From Micromonospora sp. R77 (GTDB lineage: Bacteria > Actinomycetota > Actinomycetes > Mycobacteriales > Micromonosporaceae): a stretch of DNA of 64,000 nt. This document shows positions 18,221 to 30,600 of this stretch, piece by piece. Below the pieces are notes generated by a model that did no database searches, had not been told where the DNA came from, and saw only the letters and a program-made list of their open reading frames with translations. A program made the translations under genes and the position numbers. The stretch covers positions 6,634,001 to 6,698,000 of the forward strand of contig NZ_JALDST010000001.1 in NCBI RefSeq assembly GCF_022747945.1. Reading direction: 5' to 3'. Positions within the stretch are counted from its first letter, which is position 1, and each line of letters begins with the position of its first letter.

Positions 18221-18960
18221 CAGGACGTCCTTCCGTTCTCCGCCGGCGCCGTCCGCGCCGGTTCCAGGTCCGCGGCGATCCCCTTGAGCACGGTCGCCTG
18301 TTCGTCGTTGAGGAAGAAGTGGCCGCCGGGCAGGACCCGTACGTCGCACGGGCCGGTGCTGAGCGGGGCCCAGTCCGGCAGCGTGGACGGTGGGGCCTCC
18401 GGGTCGTCCGCGCCGCCGTAGACGGTCAGCGGTGGGCTGATCCGCGGGCCGGGTCGCCACCGGTAGGTGTCGGCGGCCTCGAAGTCGGCGCGCAGGACGG
18501 GGATCACCAGGTCCAGCAGCTCGTCGTGGGCGAGCACCTCCTCCGGGGTGCCGGCCAGCTCGCGCAGCCGCTCGCGGAACTGCGCGTCGGGCAGCCGGTA
18601 GTCGTACCGGCCGGCGGGCTGGGGGTGCTGCGGCGGGAGGTGACCGGAGACGAACAGGTGCGTCGCGGGCCGCCCGTGCAGGTGTTCCAGCCGGCGGGCC
18701 AGCTCGAACGCGACCAGCGCGCCGAGGCTGTGGCCGAAGAGGGCGTAGGGGCGGTCGATGCGGTCGAGCACCGGCCCGAGGACGTCCGCGGTGATGGCGT
18801 CCACGCTGGTCAGCGGCGTCTCGACGATCCGGGCGCCGCGACCGGCCAGCTCCACCGGCACCACCTCGACGCTGTCCGGCAGCTCGCGCTGCCAGCGGCC
18901 GTAGACGCGCATCGCGGAGCCGCCGGCGTACGGCAGGCAGAACAACAGGACCCGGCTCAC
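18220..18960 (-). CDS. Type II thioesterase of NRPS/PKS systems
   Basis: 246 residues from ATG 18960 (MSRVLLFCLPYAGGSA). The FCLPYAGGSA opening is diagnostic of the GrsT/RifR-like type II thioesterases. The nucleophile elbow is FGHSLGALVAFELA (Ser near 95), the acid is in VYGGADDPEAP, and the catalytic His is in PGGHFFLNDE. The family removes aberrant acyl or aminoacyl groups from carrier proteins, and in some clusters supplies the only hydrolytic release activity. That matters here because the KS-AT subunit has no thioesterase domain. It lies 3 bp downstream of the acyl-CoA dehydrogenase. Confidence 0.92.
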   Translation of the reverse strand: MSRVLLFCLPYAGGSAMRVYGRWQRELPDSVEVVPVELAGRGARIVETPLTSVDAITADVLGPVLDRIDRPYALFGHSLGALVAFELARRLEHLHGRPATHLFVSGHLPPQHPQPAGRYDYRLPDAQFRERLRELAGTPEEVLAHDELLDLVIPVLRADFEAADTYRWRPGPRISPPLTVYGGADDPEAPPSTLPDWAPLSTGPCDVRVLPGGHFFLNDEQATVLKGIAADLEPARTAPAENGRTS

Positions 18961-18963
18961 CGG

Positions 18964-20142
18964 TCAGCCCTCCGCCGGGGCGGGGCCCCGGTCCTGGGTG
19001 GCGGCGATGGTACGGAACTGCATGTTGGAGGTCCCCTCGTAGATCTTGCCGACCTTGGCGTCCCGGTAGAACTTCTCCACCCCGTGCTCGGGGACGAAAC
19101 CGTTGGCACCGAGCGTCTCCACGGCCAACGCGGCGGCCCGCTCGGCCACCTCCGAGGCGACGTACTTGGCCATGGCGGTGGCGCGCAGCCGCTGGGCGGG
19201 CGAGCCGCCGTGCTGGAGCAGCCGGGTGGTGTCGTAGAGCAGCGCGCGGGCGGCCTGGAGTTCGGCGGCGATCCGGGCCAGCGGGAACGCCACCCCCTGG
19301 TACGTGCCGATCGGCTGGCCGAACTGGTGGCGGCGGGCCGCGTAGCCGGTCGCGGCGTCCAGCACCCCCTGGGCCAGCCCGACGAGCTGGGCGGCGATGC
19401 CGACCTTGCCGACGTTGAGCGTCTCCACCGCCAGCAACTCCCCCGCGCCGGGGCGGCCGAGCAGGTCCCGCCGGCCGACCCGGACGCCGTCGAAGGTGAC
19501 GTCGCAGGTGGAGCTGGCCCGGATACCCATCTTGGCCACCGGCGGACCGACGGTCAGGCCGGGGGCGTCCCGGTCGACCAGGAACGCGGTGAGGCCGGCG
19601 TCGGCGAGCCGGGCGAAGACCACGAAGAGGCCGGCCTCGGCGGCGCTGCTGATCCAGCGTTTCGCCCCGTCGATGACGTATCCACCGCCGTCGGCGACGG
19701 CCCGGGTGCGGCCGTTGAACGCGTCACTGCCGGTGTCCGGCTCGCTGATCGCGTACGCGCCGACGGTGCCGTTGGCCAGCCGGGGCAGGTGCCGGCGGCG
19801 GGTGTCCCCGTCGCCGTGGTGCAGCAGCGCGCTGGCCACCAGGGCGTTCTGCACGTCGACCAGGACGGCCACCGACGGGTCGACCCGGGCAATCTCCTCG
19901 ACGGCGAGGACCACGGCGAACAGGTCCCGCCCCGCTCCCCCGTACACCTCGGGGATCTCGATGCCCAACAGCCCGGCGGCGAAGAGTTCCCGGACCAGGT
20001 CGGGGTCGATCCGGGCGGCGTCGTCCATGGCCCGGACCCGGGGGGCGACGACCTCGGCGGCGACGCCACGGACGGTGTCGCGCCACTTCTGGTCCTCGGG
20101 CGGCAGCCAGGTCACCGGCTGCGGCACGGTGGCGACGGTCAT
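18964..20142 (-). CDS. Acyl-CoA/acyl-carrier dehydrogenase, copy 1
   Basis: 392 residues from ATG 20142 (MTVATVPQPVTWLPPE); ATGA overlap with the stop of the KS-containing synthase. Standard acyl-CoA dehydrogenase: YAISEPDTGSDAF (flavin/substrate binding), RWISSAAEAG, RRHQFGQPIGTYQGV, and the catalytic Glu in KIYEGTSNMQFRT near residue 375. FAD-dependent alpha,beta-desaturation is the family reaction. In NRPS/PKS clusters such enzymes often act on carrier-bound acyl or aminoacyl groups, such as prolyl-PCP. Tight coupling to the azole/PKS subunit suggests it desaturates the starter acyl chain or the heterocyclic intermediate; the substrate is inferred. Confidence 0.88.
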   Translation of the reverse strand: MTVATVPQPVTWLPPEDQKWRDTVRGVAAEVVAPRVRAMDDAARIDPDLVRELFAAGLLGIEIPEVYGGAGRDLFAVVLAVEEIARVDPSVAVLVDVQNALVASALLHHGDGDTRRRHLPRLANGTVGAYAISEPDTGSDAFNGRTRAVADGGGYVIDGAKRWISSAAEAGLFVVFARLADAGLTAFLVDRDAPGLTVGPPVAKMGIRASSTCDVTFDGVRVGRRDLLGRPGAGELLAVETLNVGKVGIAAQLVGLAQGVLDAATGYAARRHQFGQPIGTYQGVAFPLARIAAELQAARALLYDTTRLLQHGGSPAQRLRATAMAKYVASEVAERAAALAVETLGANGFVPEHGVEKFYRDAKVGKIYEGTSNMQFRTIAATQDRGPAPAEG

Positions 20143-23100
20143 CGTGGGCTCCCCTCGGTGTCGGCGGCGGTGCCGTCGGCCGGGTCCACCGGGGTCGCGG
20201 CGGAGTCCGGGGCGGCCGTTCGGCGGCCGGTCACGGCGGTGAGGAAGGCGGTGAGGTCGGCGCCGCCGAGGCCGGCGAGCGGGAAGTCGCTCGGGCTGAC
20301 CGTGCCGGCGCCCGGCCAGGCGCAGTGCGCGGCCAGCTCGCCCAGGGCGGCGTCCAGCCCGTCGGCCAGGGCGTCCAGGGTGGCGGTGTCGGCCGGGTCG
20401 GCACCGGGGGCGTGCAGCTCCACCAGCAGGTCACCGGCGGCCAGGTGTCCGGTGACCAGCACCCGGTGCCCGGGTCCGTCGCCCACGCCGAGGGCGCCCG
20501 CGGGTTCGCCGGCCGCGCCGGTGCGCCGTTGAGGTCGCCGAGGTGACGCAGCAGCAGCAGTTGCGCGGACCGGTCGGTCGGCACCGGCCGCGCGGCCGCC
20601 CGGCGGTGGTGTTCCTTGACCGCCGGCACCAGCTCCGTCAGGTCGTCGGTGAGCGTCAGGGCGAGCGGGGCGACGGCGGCGTACAGGCCGACCGCGCCGG
20701 TGACGTCGAGGTCGGCGACCCCGTCGGCGCGCAGGTCGTGCTCGACGTCCAGCACCACCCGGTCGACGCCGGTGCCGGCCTGCGCGGGCGAGCGCGACCA
20801 GCACCACCTCGTCGGCGGCCAGCCGGTACGCCCGCGACGCCGCGTCGAGCAACGCCCGCGACTCCGGCACCCGCAGCAGCCGCCGGTAGTCGGCTCCCGG
20901 CGTGGCGGCGCCCAGCGGAGCAGGTCGGCGTCCCCGGCCGCGCGCTGCGGTGGATCGACCGGCGGCCGGTCGACGGCGGCCAGCCGGTCCGCCCAGCGGG
21001 CCAGCGGGACGGGTGGGGCGGGCAGGTCCGGCTCGGCGCCGGTGGCGGCCCGGTCCAGGACCCGGCGCAGGTCGGCCCAGAGCGGGCCAGGAGCGGGCGT
21101 CCACCGCGAGGTCGGCGACCAGCAGCACCAGCCGGCGGTCCCCGCCGCCGAGGTCGAACAGGACGGCCCGGGTCAGCGGCCCGTCGACCGGGTCGAGTTC
21201 GGCGCGGATGTCGGCGACCATCTGGTCGCGGGCCGCCGCCCGCCGGGCCTCGGGCAGCGGCGCGAGGTCGATCAGCGGCACGTACGCCTCCTCCGCCCCG
21301 CCGATCCGCTGCCGCCAGCCGTCCGGTCCGTCGACGAGGCGCAGCCGCAGCGCGGGGTGGGCGGCGAGCAGGGCGGCCAGCACCCGGCCGGCGGTGTCGG
21401 CGTCCAGATCGGCGGGCACCGGCACGTCGAGCACCTGCACGCCGAGCGGGGCGGGTCGGCCCGTCCGGCCCGAGCAGGGCCCGCTGCCAGGGGGTGAGCG
21501 GGAAGCTGTCGTCGGTGGTGTCCCGGCCGGCGGCGGTGGCCCGGGCCTCGGCGACCGCCGCGAGGTCGGCGACGATCTGGTGGGCGAACAGGTCGGCGGG
21601 GGTGATGTCGAGGCCCTCGGCGGTGGCCCGGCCGATGATCTGGATGCCGGTGATGGAGTCCCCGCCGATGGCGAAGAAGTTGTCGAACGGCCCCACCCCG
21701 GGCTGGCCGAGGACCTCCCCGACCAGTCGGGCCAGCAGCAGCGCGGTGGGGGTCGCCTCGCCGGTCGGCGCGTCCGGGCCGGCCGTCCGGGCCGGGTCGG
21801 GCAACGCCGTCCGGTCCACCTTGCCGTTGGCCGACAGCGGCAGCCGGTCCAGCGCCACCACCACGGTCGGCACCATGTACGCCGGCAGCACCCGGGCGGC
21901 CTCCTGCCGGACCGCCTCGACGAGGGCGTCCCGGTCGGCGGTCGGGTCGGCCGGCACCACGTACCCGACGAGGCGGCGGTGGTGGCGATCGCCGGGCGCG
22001 GCGGCGACCGCGGTGGCCACCCCGGGGTGGCGGGTCAGCGCCGCCTCGATCTCGCCCAGCTCGATCCGGTAGCCGCCGACCTTGACCTGGAAGTCCTCCC
22101 GGCCGAGGAACTCGATCGTCCCGTCCGGCCGCCACCGTCCCAGGTCACCGGTGCGATAGAGGCGCTCCCCCGTCACCGGGTGGGTGACGAACCGCGTTGC
22201 GGTCCTCTCCTCGTCGCGCCAGTACCCGTCGGCCAGGCCGGCGCCGCCGATGAACAGCTCGCCGGTCACCCAGACCGGGCACTCCTGCCACCGGTCGTTG
22301 AGCACGTGGAAGGTCTGGTTGCGCAGCGCCCGGCCGTACGGGACGGACTCCCAGGCGGGATCCACCTCGTCGATCTCGTGGCAGATCGACCAGATGGACG
22401 CCTCGGTGGCGCCGCCGAGGCTCACCGGCAGACAGTGCCGGGCGAGCTCGCGCAGTCGGCCCGGCAGGTCGACCGGGATCCAGTCGCCGGACATCAGGAA
22501 CAGCCGCACCGGTTCCAGCGCACCCGCCGGCCCGTTCGCGGCCACCTGGTCGGCGAGCATCTGGGCCAGCGCCGGCACCGAGTTCCACACGGTCACCCGG
22601 TGCGCGGCGACCAACTCCGCCCAGTGGCCGGGGTCGCGGTTGCTGCCGGGCCGGGGCAGCACCAGCCGACCGCCCGCGCCGAGCAGCCCGAACACGTCGT
22701 AGACGGAGAGGTCGAAGCTGAGCGAGGACAACCCGAGCGCGGCGTCGTCCGGACCCACCCGGTAGCGGGCGTTGATGTCGTCGATGGTGTTGCGGGCCGC
22801 CCGGTGGCGGATCATCACGCCCTTCGGGGTGCCCGTGGAGCCGGAGGTGAAGATGACGTAGGCGAGGTCGTCGGGGCCGGCGATCTGCTCCGGCGCGGTC
22901 TCCGTACCGGCCGGTGGGTCGGCGGCGAGATCCACCACCAGCTCGGTCACCCCGTCCGGCCAGGACCTCCTCGGGCCGCCGGCGCGGGTCAGCACCGCTC
23001 GGCAGCCGCCGAACGACACCAGGTGGTCCTGCCGGTCGGCGGGCAGGTCCGGGTCCACCGGCAGGTACGCCGCGCCGGCCAGCAGCACCCCGAGCGCCGC

Positions 23101-26100
23101 GGCGACCTGGGCGGCGGACTTGTCCACCGCGACGGCGACCAGCTCGCCGGAGCGTACCCCCAGCTCCCGCAGCCGGTGCGCGATGGCGCAGGCGTGCCGG
23201 TGCAGCCGGCCGTAGCTGACGCTCCCCTCGGCGGTGACCACCGCCGGGCGGTCCGGCTCGCGGGTGGCCCAGTCGACGAACGGGGCGTGCAGCAGCCCGT
23301 CGGCGGGCGGCCCGGCGGTGTCGTTCGCCGCCGCGACGAGTTCCCGGTGGGCGGCCGGGCGCAGGTCGCCGGGGTCGGCCTGCCAGGCGGACTCGTCCTC
23401 GGCGAGCGCGGTGGTGAGCCGGCCGAAGGCGGCGAAGACGGCGTCGAGCACCCCGTCGGGGAAGAGCTGCCGGACGCCGTGCCAGCTCATCCGGACCCCG
23501 TCGGCGGTCTCCAGCAGGGCGAAGTCGAGCCACACCTGCGGGGTCTGGGCGACCTCGTGGACCATCTCGCCGAGCCAGCCGAACCAGGTCTCGTCGCCCG
23601 GTTCGCTCTCCTGCACGACGGTGCTGGTGAAGACCACCGGCAGCACCGCGCCGGCGGCCCCGCCGCGGGCGCGGGCCATCTCGCGCAGCACCTCGACGCC
23701 GCTGACGTAGCGGTGTTCCAGGTCCTGCCAGCTCTGCTCCTGCAGGTGGCGGGCCAGCCCGGCCACGCTGCCGGCGGCGGTCAGGTCGACCGGGAGCAGG
23801 TCGAACGAGGCGAACTCGCCGACCAGGTCACCGACGTGCGGGTGGACCGGCAGTCGGTTGGTGACGGTGACGTTGACGGTGAACCGCCCGGCCCGGCACC
23901 AGGCGCCCACCGCGTACGCGTAGACGGCGAGCAGCACCGACGACGGGGTCAGCCCGTGACCGCCGGCCCGGTCGGTGATCCGCTTCCAGGTGGCCCGGTC
24001 CAGTTCCAGGTCGAAGGAGACCGGCTCGGGTCGGGTGACGGCGGCGGGCGCGACGGCGAGCGGCAGGTCCGGCCGGGGCGGCAGCTGTGCGATCCGCTCC
24101 CGCCAGTACGCCAGCGACCGCTGGTGCAGCGGGCTGCCGCGCAGCTCCTCGGTGGCCAGCACGTAGTCGCGGTAGGTGAGCTCCAGCGGGGCGAGACCGC
24201 CGGCCTCCTGGTAGATGCGGCGCCAGTCGCGGGAGACCAGCCGGATGCTGCCGATGTCGGCGATCATCAGGTCGAAGCCGAGGTGCAGCCGGGTCCGTCC
24301 GCCGGGCAGCAGGGTGGCCCGGACGTCCCACAGCGGCCACACGTCCACCGGCCGCATCTGGTGCGACAGGGTCTCGCGCCGTTCGGCGAGCACCCGTTCC
24401 ACCTCGTCGGCGGGGCGGTCGCGCAGGTCGGTGGCCTCGATGACGTACGGGCCCGGGTCGGGCAGGATCCGCTGCCGGCCGTCGTCGCCGACGACCGCGC
24501 GGAGCATGCCGTGCCGGCGCACCACCTCCCGCCACGTCTCGGTGAGCCGGTCCAGGTCGACCTCGCCGGTCTCCACCTCCCAGTAGACGTGCGCGGCGAC
24601 GTTGCCGCCCTCGACGCTGCCGAGCCGGCCCAGCCACTGGGCCTGCTGGATCTCGGCCAGCGGGAACGGCTCGTGCGCCTGGTCCGGTGCGGGCACGGCG
24701 AGCGGCAGGCCGGGCGCCGGCTCGTCGGTCTCCTCGGACCGGCCGGCGGCGACCAGGGCGGCCACCCCGGCGACGGTCGGCGCGGCGAGCATCTCGCGCA
24801 GCCCGATCCGGCTGCCGAACGCCTCGTTCACCCGGGCGACGACCCGGGTGGCCAGCAGCGAGTGCCCGCCGAGTTCGACGAAGTTGTCGTCCACCCCGAT
24901 CGGGGCCGCGCCGAGCAGGTCCTGCCAGATGGCGGCGACCAGCCGCTCCCGGTCGTCGCGGGGGGCGACGTACGGGGTCTGCACCGGGGGGCGTCCGTCC
25001 AGGCCGGTGGGGTCGGCGTCCGGTTCCGGTGCGCCGCCGGACAGTCCGGCGAGGTCCAGCGGGCCGCCGCCCCCGCTCGGGGTGATCCAGTAGCGGCGGC
25101 GCTGGAACGGGTAGCCGGGCAGGGAGACCCGTCGGCGTGGCCCGTCGGTGAGGTCGACGTCGACGCCGGCGGCCCAGAGCCGGCCGAGCAGGGCCGGTCC
25201 CGGGTGCGGCCCGACCGGCGGGTCGCCGGGGGCGGGCAGGCTGGCCAGCACGGTGGCCTCCCGGCTGACCTGCCGGGCCAGGGTGCCCAGGGTCCGGCCG
25301 GGGCCGACCTCCAGCAGCACCGCGTCGGGACCGGCGACCAGCGCCACGGACGCGCCGAAGCGGACGGTGTCCCGGACGTGCCCGGCCCAGTAGGTCGGGT
25401 CGGTGGCCTCCCGGTCGGTGATCCACTCGCCGGTGCGGTTGGCGACGAACGGCAGGGTCGGCGGGGCGAGCCGGATCCCGGCCAGCGCGGCGGCGAAGGG
25501 CTCGCGGACCGGGTCCATCATCGCCGAGTGGAAGGCGTGTGAGGTGTGCAGCCGCCGGTGGGACACGCCCCGCTCGGCGAGAACCGCCGCGAGGGCGGCG
25601 ACGTCCTCGTCGGGGCCGGAGACCACGCACAGGTCGGGGGCGTTCGCCGCGGCCAGGGCCAGGGTCGGGGGAAGCAGGGGGCGGACCTCGCCCTCGCCGA
25701 GGGCGACCGAGAGCATCGCGCCGGGCGGCATCGCCGCCATCAGCCGGCCCCGGGTGGCGACCAGGCGGGCCGCGTCGGCCCGGTCCAGGACGCCGGCCAG
25801 GCAGGCGGCGGTCAGCTCGCCGACGCTGTGGCCGATCATCGCGTCCGGGAGGATCCCGTACGAGGCGAGCAGGGCGGCGGTGGCGTACTCGACGGCGAAC
25901 AGGGCCGGCTGGGCCAGGTCGGTGGACTCCAGCCGGCGGGCCGCCTCGGCGGGGTCGACGTCGGCGGCCGGGTACAGCACGGTACGCAGGTCCAGGCCGA
26001 GGTGCGGGGCCAGGTCGGCGGCGACCGCGTCGAGGGCGTCGCGCCAGGCCGGTTCGGTGGCGTACAGGTCGGCGCCCATGCCCGGGTGCTGGCTGCCCTG

Positions 26101-27699
26101 GCCGGGGAAGAGGAAGACCAGCCGGGGCCGGTCGACGGCCGTACCGGTGACGGCGCGGGCCAGGTCGGCCAGCGCGGCGGCGGCCTCGCCCGCGTCGGCG
26201 GCGACCACCGCGCGGCGGTACCGGGCCGGCACCCGGCCCCGGTGCAGGGTCCAGGCCGCGTCGGCCAGCGGCGGGGCGTCGGGCGCGGCGAGGGCCGCGG
26301 CGAGTTGCGCGCCGGCCGCGTCCAGCGCCTCGGGGGTACGCGCGGAGATCGTGATCACCTGCGCGGCGCGCTCCGGCGGCGGCAGCGGGACGGGGGCGGG
26401 TGCCTCCTCGACGACGACGTGGGCGTTGGTGCCGCCCATGCCGAAGGAGCTCACCCCGATCCGGCGCGGCACGTCGTCGACCGTCCACTCGCGCAGCTCG
26501 GTGTTGACCCGGAACGGCGAGCTGTCGAAGTCGATCTCCGGGTTGGGCTTGTCGTAGTGCAGGCTCGGCACCAGCTCCCGGTGCCGGAGCTGGAGCACCG
26601 CCTTGATCAGGCCGGTCACCCCGGCGGCGGTGTCCAGGTGTCCCACGTTGGACTTCACCGAGGCCAGGGCGATCCCGCCGCGTTCGCGCATCCGGGGGGC
26701 GAAGACCCGGTTCAGGGCGGTCACCTCGATCGGGTCGCCCAGCGGGGTGCCGGTGCCGTGCGCCTCGACGGCGGTGACGGTGGCCGGGTCGATCCCGGCC
26801 AGGCCCAGCGCGGTCGCCACGGCGCGGGCCTGACCGTCCACCCCGGGCGCGGTGTAGCCGACCTTCGCCGACCCGTCGTTGGTGACCGCGCTGCCCTTGA
26901 TGACGGCGTCGACGTGGTCGCCGTCGGCGAGGGCGTCCTCGAGTCGCTTGAGCACCACCACGCCGACGCCGCTGCCGAAGACGGTGCCGGTGGCGGCGGC
27001 GTCGAACGGCCGGCAGTGCCCGTCCCGGGAGAAGATCAGCCCCTCCTGCCACAGGTAGCCACTGGGCTGGGGCAGCCGGATCGCCGCGCCGCCGGCCAGC
27101 GCGACGTCGCACTCCCCCTCCAGCAGGGCCTGCGCGGCGACGTGCACCGCGACCAGCGAGGACGAGCAGGCCGTCTGCACGGCCACGGCCGGCCCGCCCA
27201 GGCCCAGCTTGAAGGCGACCCGGTTGGGCAGGTAGTCCTTGTCGTTGGTGACCAGCAGTTCGAGGGTCTCGCCGATGGTGCCCGCCACCCGACCGGCCAG
27301 CACGTTGCCGAGCAGGTACGTGGACAGCGCGCTGCCGGCGTACACGCCGACGGTGGCGTCGACGGCGCCGGGGGCGTACCCGGCGTCCTCCAGGGCGTGC
27401 CAGGCGCACTCCAGGAAGAGGCGTTGCTGCGGGTCGATCAGCGCCGCCTCGCGGGCGTGGTAGCCGAAGAACGCGGCGTCGAACTGCTCGATGCCGTCGA
27501 GCACCGAGGCGGCCCGCACGTACGCCGGGTCGGCCAGGGTCTCCTCGGTGATGCCCGCGGCGCGCAGGGTGTCGGTGTCCCAGAAGGTGACCGACTCGAC
27601 GCCGCCGCGCAGGTTGCGCCAGAAGGTGGCCACGTCGGGGGCGCCGGGGAACCGGCCGGCCATGCCGACGATCGCGATGTCGCCGCTCGACGGGCTCAC
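20139..27699 (-). CDS. Hybrid PKS-NRPS: KS-AT-ACP-Cy-A(Cys)-PCP-E-like
   Basis: About 2520 residues once frameshifts are allowed for. Start GTG 27699 overlaps the upstream subunit's stop (GTGA). KS 5-430: active Cys in QTACSSSL (about 178), HGTGTPLGD, SVKSNVGHLD. AT 520-815: FPGQGSQ, GHSVGE (about 625), HAFHS, the malonyl-type pattern. ACP near 943 (ELGGHSLLA). There is no KR, DH or ER, so the beta-keto group should remain. Cy 1000-1430 has DLMIADIGS near 1147, the DxxxxDxxS cyclisation motif. The A domain 1450-1940 has specificity positions I read as DLYNLSLIW(K), the classic cysteine code. PCP near 2014 (IGGDSITG). The last 450 residues are epimerase-like (LTPWQRALL at the start, SPSDFPLAGL near the end), but HHxxxDxxSW reads ADLAVDARSW. 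Five frameshifts lie in this last domain. The product is a ketide-linked thiazoline on the PCP. Confidence 0.9.
20515..21460 (-). other. Cluster of five frameshifts in the E-like domain
   Basis: Conserved protein continues in a different frame after shifts near 21455, 21087, 20908, 20787 and 20520. The first is in a G/C-rich stretch after PWQRALLGPDG; the second follows DARSWPAL. E-family sequence is good between breaks (VLDVEHDLRADG, VTGAVGLYAAV), which favours sequence error over old decay. Five in 0.95 kb is nevertheless a high density. Confidence 0.75.
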
Positions 27700-30600
27700 C
27701 GGGACACCTCCGCCGGACGGCCGGCGCGCCGGCCACGGCGGGCGGCGGCCCGGCTGAACGCGGCGTCCACGGCGTCGCCGTCGGCACCGCCACCGCCGTC
27801 GAGTCCCGCCGCGAGGCGCCGGATCGTGGGGTGTTCGAACATGTGCATCAGCGGGAAGGTGCGGCCCAGCGCGGCGCAGAGCTGACGGTAGACCTTCACG
27901 ATGGTCACCGAGTCGGCGCCGAGGTCGAAGAAGCGGTCGTCCACGCCGATCCGGTCGACCCCGAGGACGGTGCGGAACACCTCGGTCGCGGTCCGCTCCA
28001 CCTCGGAGGTCGGGGCGGCGTACGCGGCGCCGCCGCCGCGGCCGGTCTCCGTGGCGGAGTCGGCGAGCCGTGCCAGGGCGGCCCGGTCGACCTTGCCCCG
28101 GGCGGTCAGCGGCAGCCGGTCCACGGTGACCACGGTGGCCGGGACCATGTAGTGCGGCAGCGTCTCGGCGACGTACGCACGCAGCCGCTCGGCCGGGCTG
28201 CCGCCGCCGGCGCCCGCCTGCGGCGTCGGGTCGAGCACCCCGCCGAGCAGGCTGTGCAGCACCTGGTCGTCGTCGGCGAGGGCGAGCAGGTCCCGGACGG
28301 CGGGCTCGTCGGCGATCAGGCCGAGCTGGCAGAGCCCGAGGTCGAGGCCGGGGGCCGTCTCGTCGAGCAGTTGACTCATCTCGCCCGCCTCCAACAGGCA
28401 GAAGTGCAGCGCCCGGGTGCCGTAGAGCGGGCTGACCGCCGACATCCGGCCGACCAGGAAGATCTCGAAGGCGCTGCCGTCGTAGGCGGGCTGGTTGGTG
28501 GAGACGTGCGCGGCGCGGTCCAGGTCGGTGTCGAGGCGGACCGGGACCAGCCGGTGCGCCACCGGATCGTGGTAGTAGCTGCCGCCGGCCAGGCCCTCGA
28601 CCCGCCCGGGCCGCACGTGCACGTACGTCTGCACCGGGTAGAGGGCGCCGGCCGAGGCGTACCGGTACTTCGGCAGCACCTCGCCGTCGCGGCTGCGCAG
28701 GCTCTCCAGCAGCCGGGCCAGGTCGGTCAGCGGCACCGGCCGGTCGGCGAAGGCGCGTCGGCTGGCCCGCCGGGCCCAGACCGCGTCGGCCGCCGCGCCG
28801 TCCGGGTCGGACGGCAGGTCGACGGGCGGGCCGGTCAGGTCGGTGCGCAGACCGCGCCGGGCCAGGGTGAACTCCACCCGGCGGACCGGGTCGGCCTCCA
28901 CGTCGCCGAGGACCCGCTTCTCGGCGACCTTCGGGTCGAGGTCGGTGCCGGCCGGTGCGGCGTCCGCGCCGTCGGGGACCACGAAGGCGACCAGCCGGCG
29001 GCGGTGCCGGTCCGGGCCGGCGGCCAGCACGGCGGCCTCGCGTACCCGGGGGTGCCGGGTGAGGGTGGCCTCGATCTCGCCGAGTTCGATGCGGAACCCG
29101 CCGATCTTCACCTGGAAGTCGTCACGGCCGAGGATCTGCAGGGTGCCGTCGGGCAACCACCGGCCCAGGTCGCCGGAGCGGTAGAGCCGCTCGCCGGTCT
29201 CCGGGTGGGTGACGAAGGCGGCGGCGGTCAGCTCCGGGTCGCGCCAGTACCCGTCGGCGAGGCCGGCGCCGCCGATGAACATCTCCCCCGGCACCCCGAC
29301 CGGGCAGGGCTGCATCCGGTCGTTGAGCACGTGGATGCGGTGGTTGGCCAGCGGCCGGCCGTACGGGACGGACTCCCAGGTCGGGTCGGCGTGTTCGACG
29401 TCGTAGGCGACGCACCAGATGGCGGTCTCGGTGGGGCCGCCGGAGGCGACGAACCGGACGTCCGGGGCGAGCGCCCGGACCTGGTCCGGCAGGTCCACCG
29501 GGATCCAGTCGCCGGAGAGCCACATCAGCCGCAGCCGGGCCAGTCCCGGGTGTCCACCTTCCGCGTGCTCGACCAGCATCCGGGCCAGCGCGGGCACCGA
29601 GTTCCAGGTGGTGACCCCGTGGGTGGCCATCAGCTCCAGCCAGCGGCCCGGGTCGCGGGCGGCGGCCGGCTCCGGCAGCACCAGGGTCGCCCCGGCGCCG
29701 AGGACGCCGAAGACGTCCCAGACCGACAGGTCGAAGCTCAGCGCGGAGAGGCCCAGGGCGACGTCGTCGGGGCCCAGACCGACGCGCTCGCGCACCTGGG
29801 CGACGGTGGTGAGGGTGGCCCGGTGCGACAGCATCACCCCCTTCGGGGCGCCGGTGGAGCCGGAGGTGAACAGCACGTACGCCAGGTCCGTCGGCCGCTG
29901 CGCGGGCACCAGGTCGGTGACGTCGCCGTCGGGGTCGACGGTGGCGTCGACGGGCACCACCCGCACACCGTCCGGCCAGTCGTCCCGGTCCGGGCCGCCG
30001 GCGCGTACCAGCACGATCGCCACCTCACCGCGGCGCAGCTGGTGGTCCTGGCGGGCCGGCGGCAGGTCCGGGTCGACCGGCAGGTACGCCCCGCCGGCCA
30101 GTTGCACGCCGAGGGCGGCGACGAGCTGGGCGGCGCTCTTGTCGGCGGCGACCGCGAAGAGCTGGTCGGGGCGTACCCCGTCGGCGCGCAGCGCCCGGCC
30201 CAGCGCGGTGGCCCGCCGCCACAGCTGCCCGTACGTCAGGGTGGTGTCGGCGGCGACCACGGCGGTGCGCTCGGGATGCGCGGCGGCCTGCCGGCCGATC
30301 GCGGTGAAGAGCAGCTCGTCGGGGATCTCCGCGGTGGCCGCGTGCGCGGCGGCGACCAGCTCCCGCTGGGCGGCCGGCAGCGGGTCCGACGCGCCCGGCG
30401 CCCACGCGTCGTCGCTCGCGGCGAGGCGTTCCAGCAGCTCGGTGTAGGCGGCGAAGAGGTCGTCGAGCATCGCGTCGGGGAAGAGGTCCTCGATCACGTC
30501 CCAGTGGTACGACAGGGCGCCGTGGTCCTCGTAGACCTGGTGGTCGAAGAGGACCTGCGGGGTCTGGGAGATCACCGAGACGGTGTCGCCGAGCCAGGCC

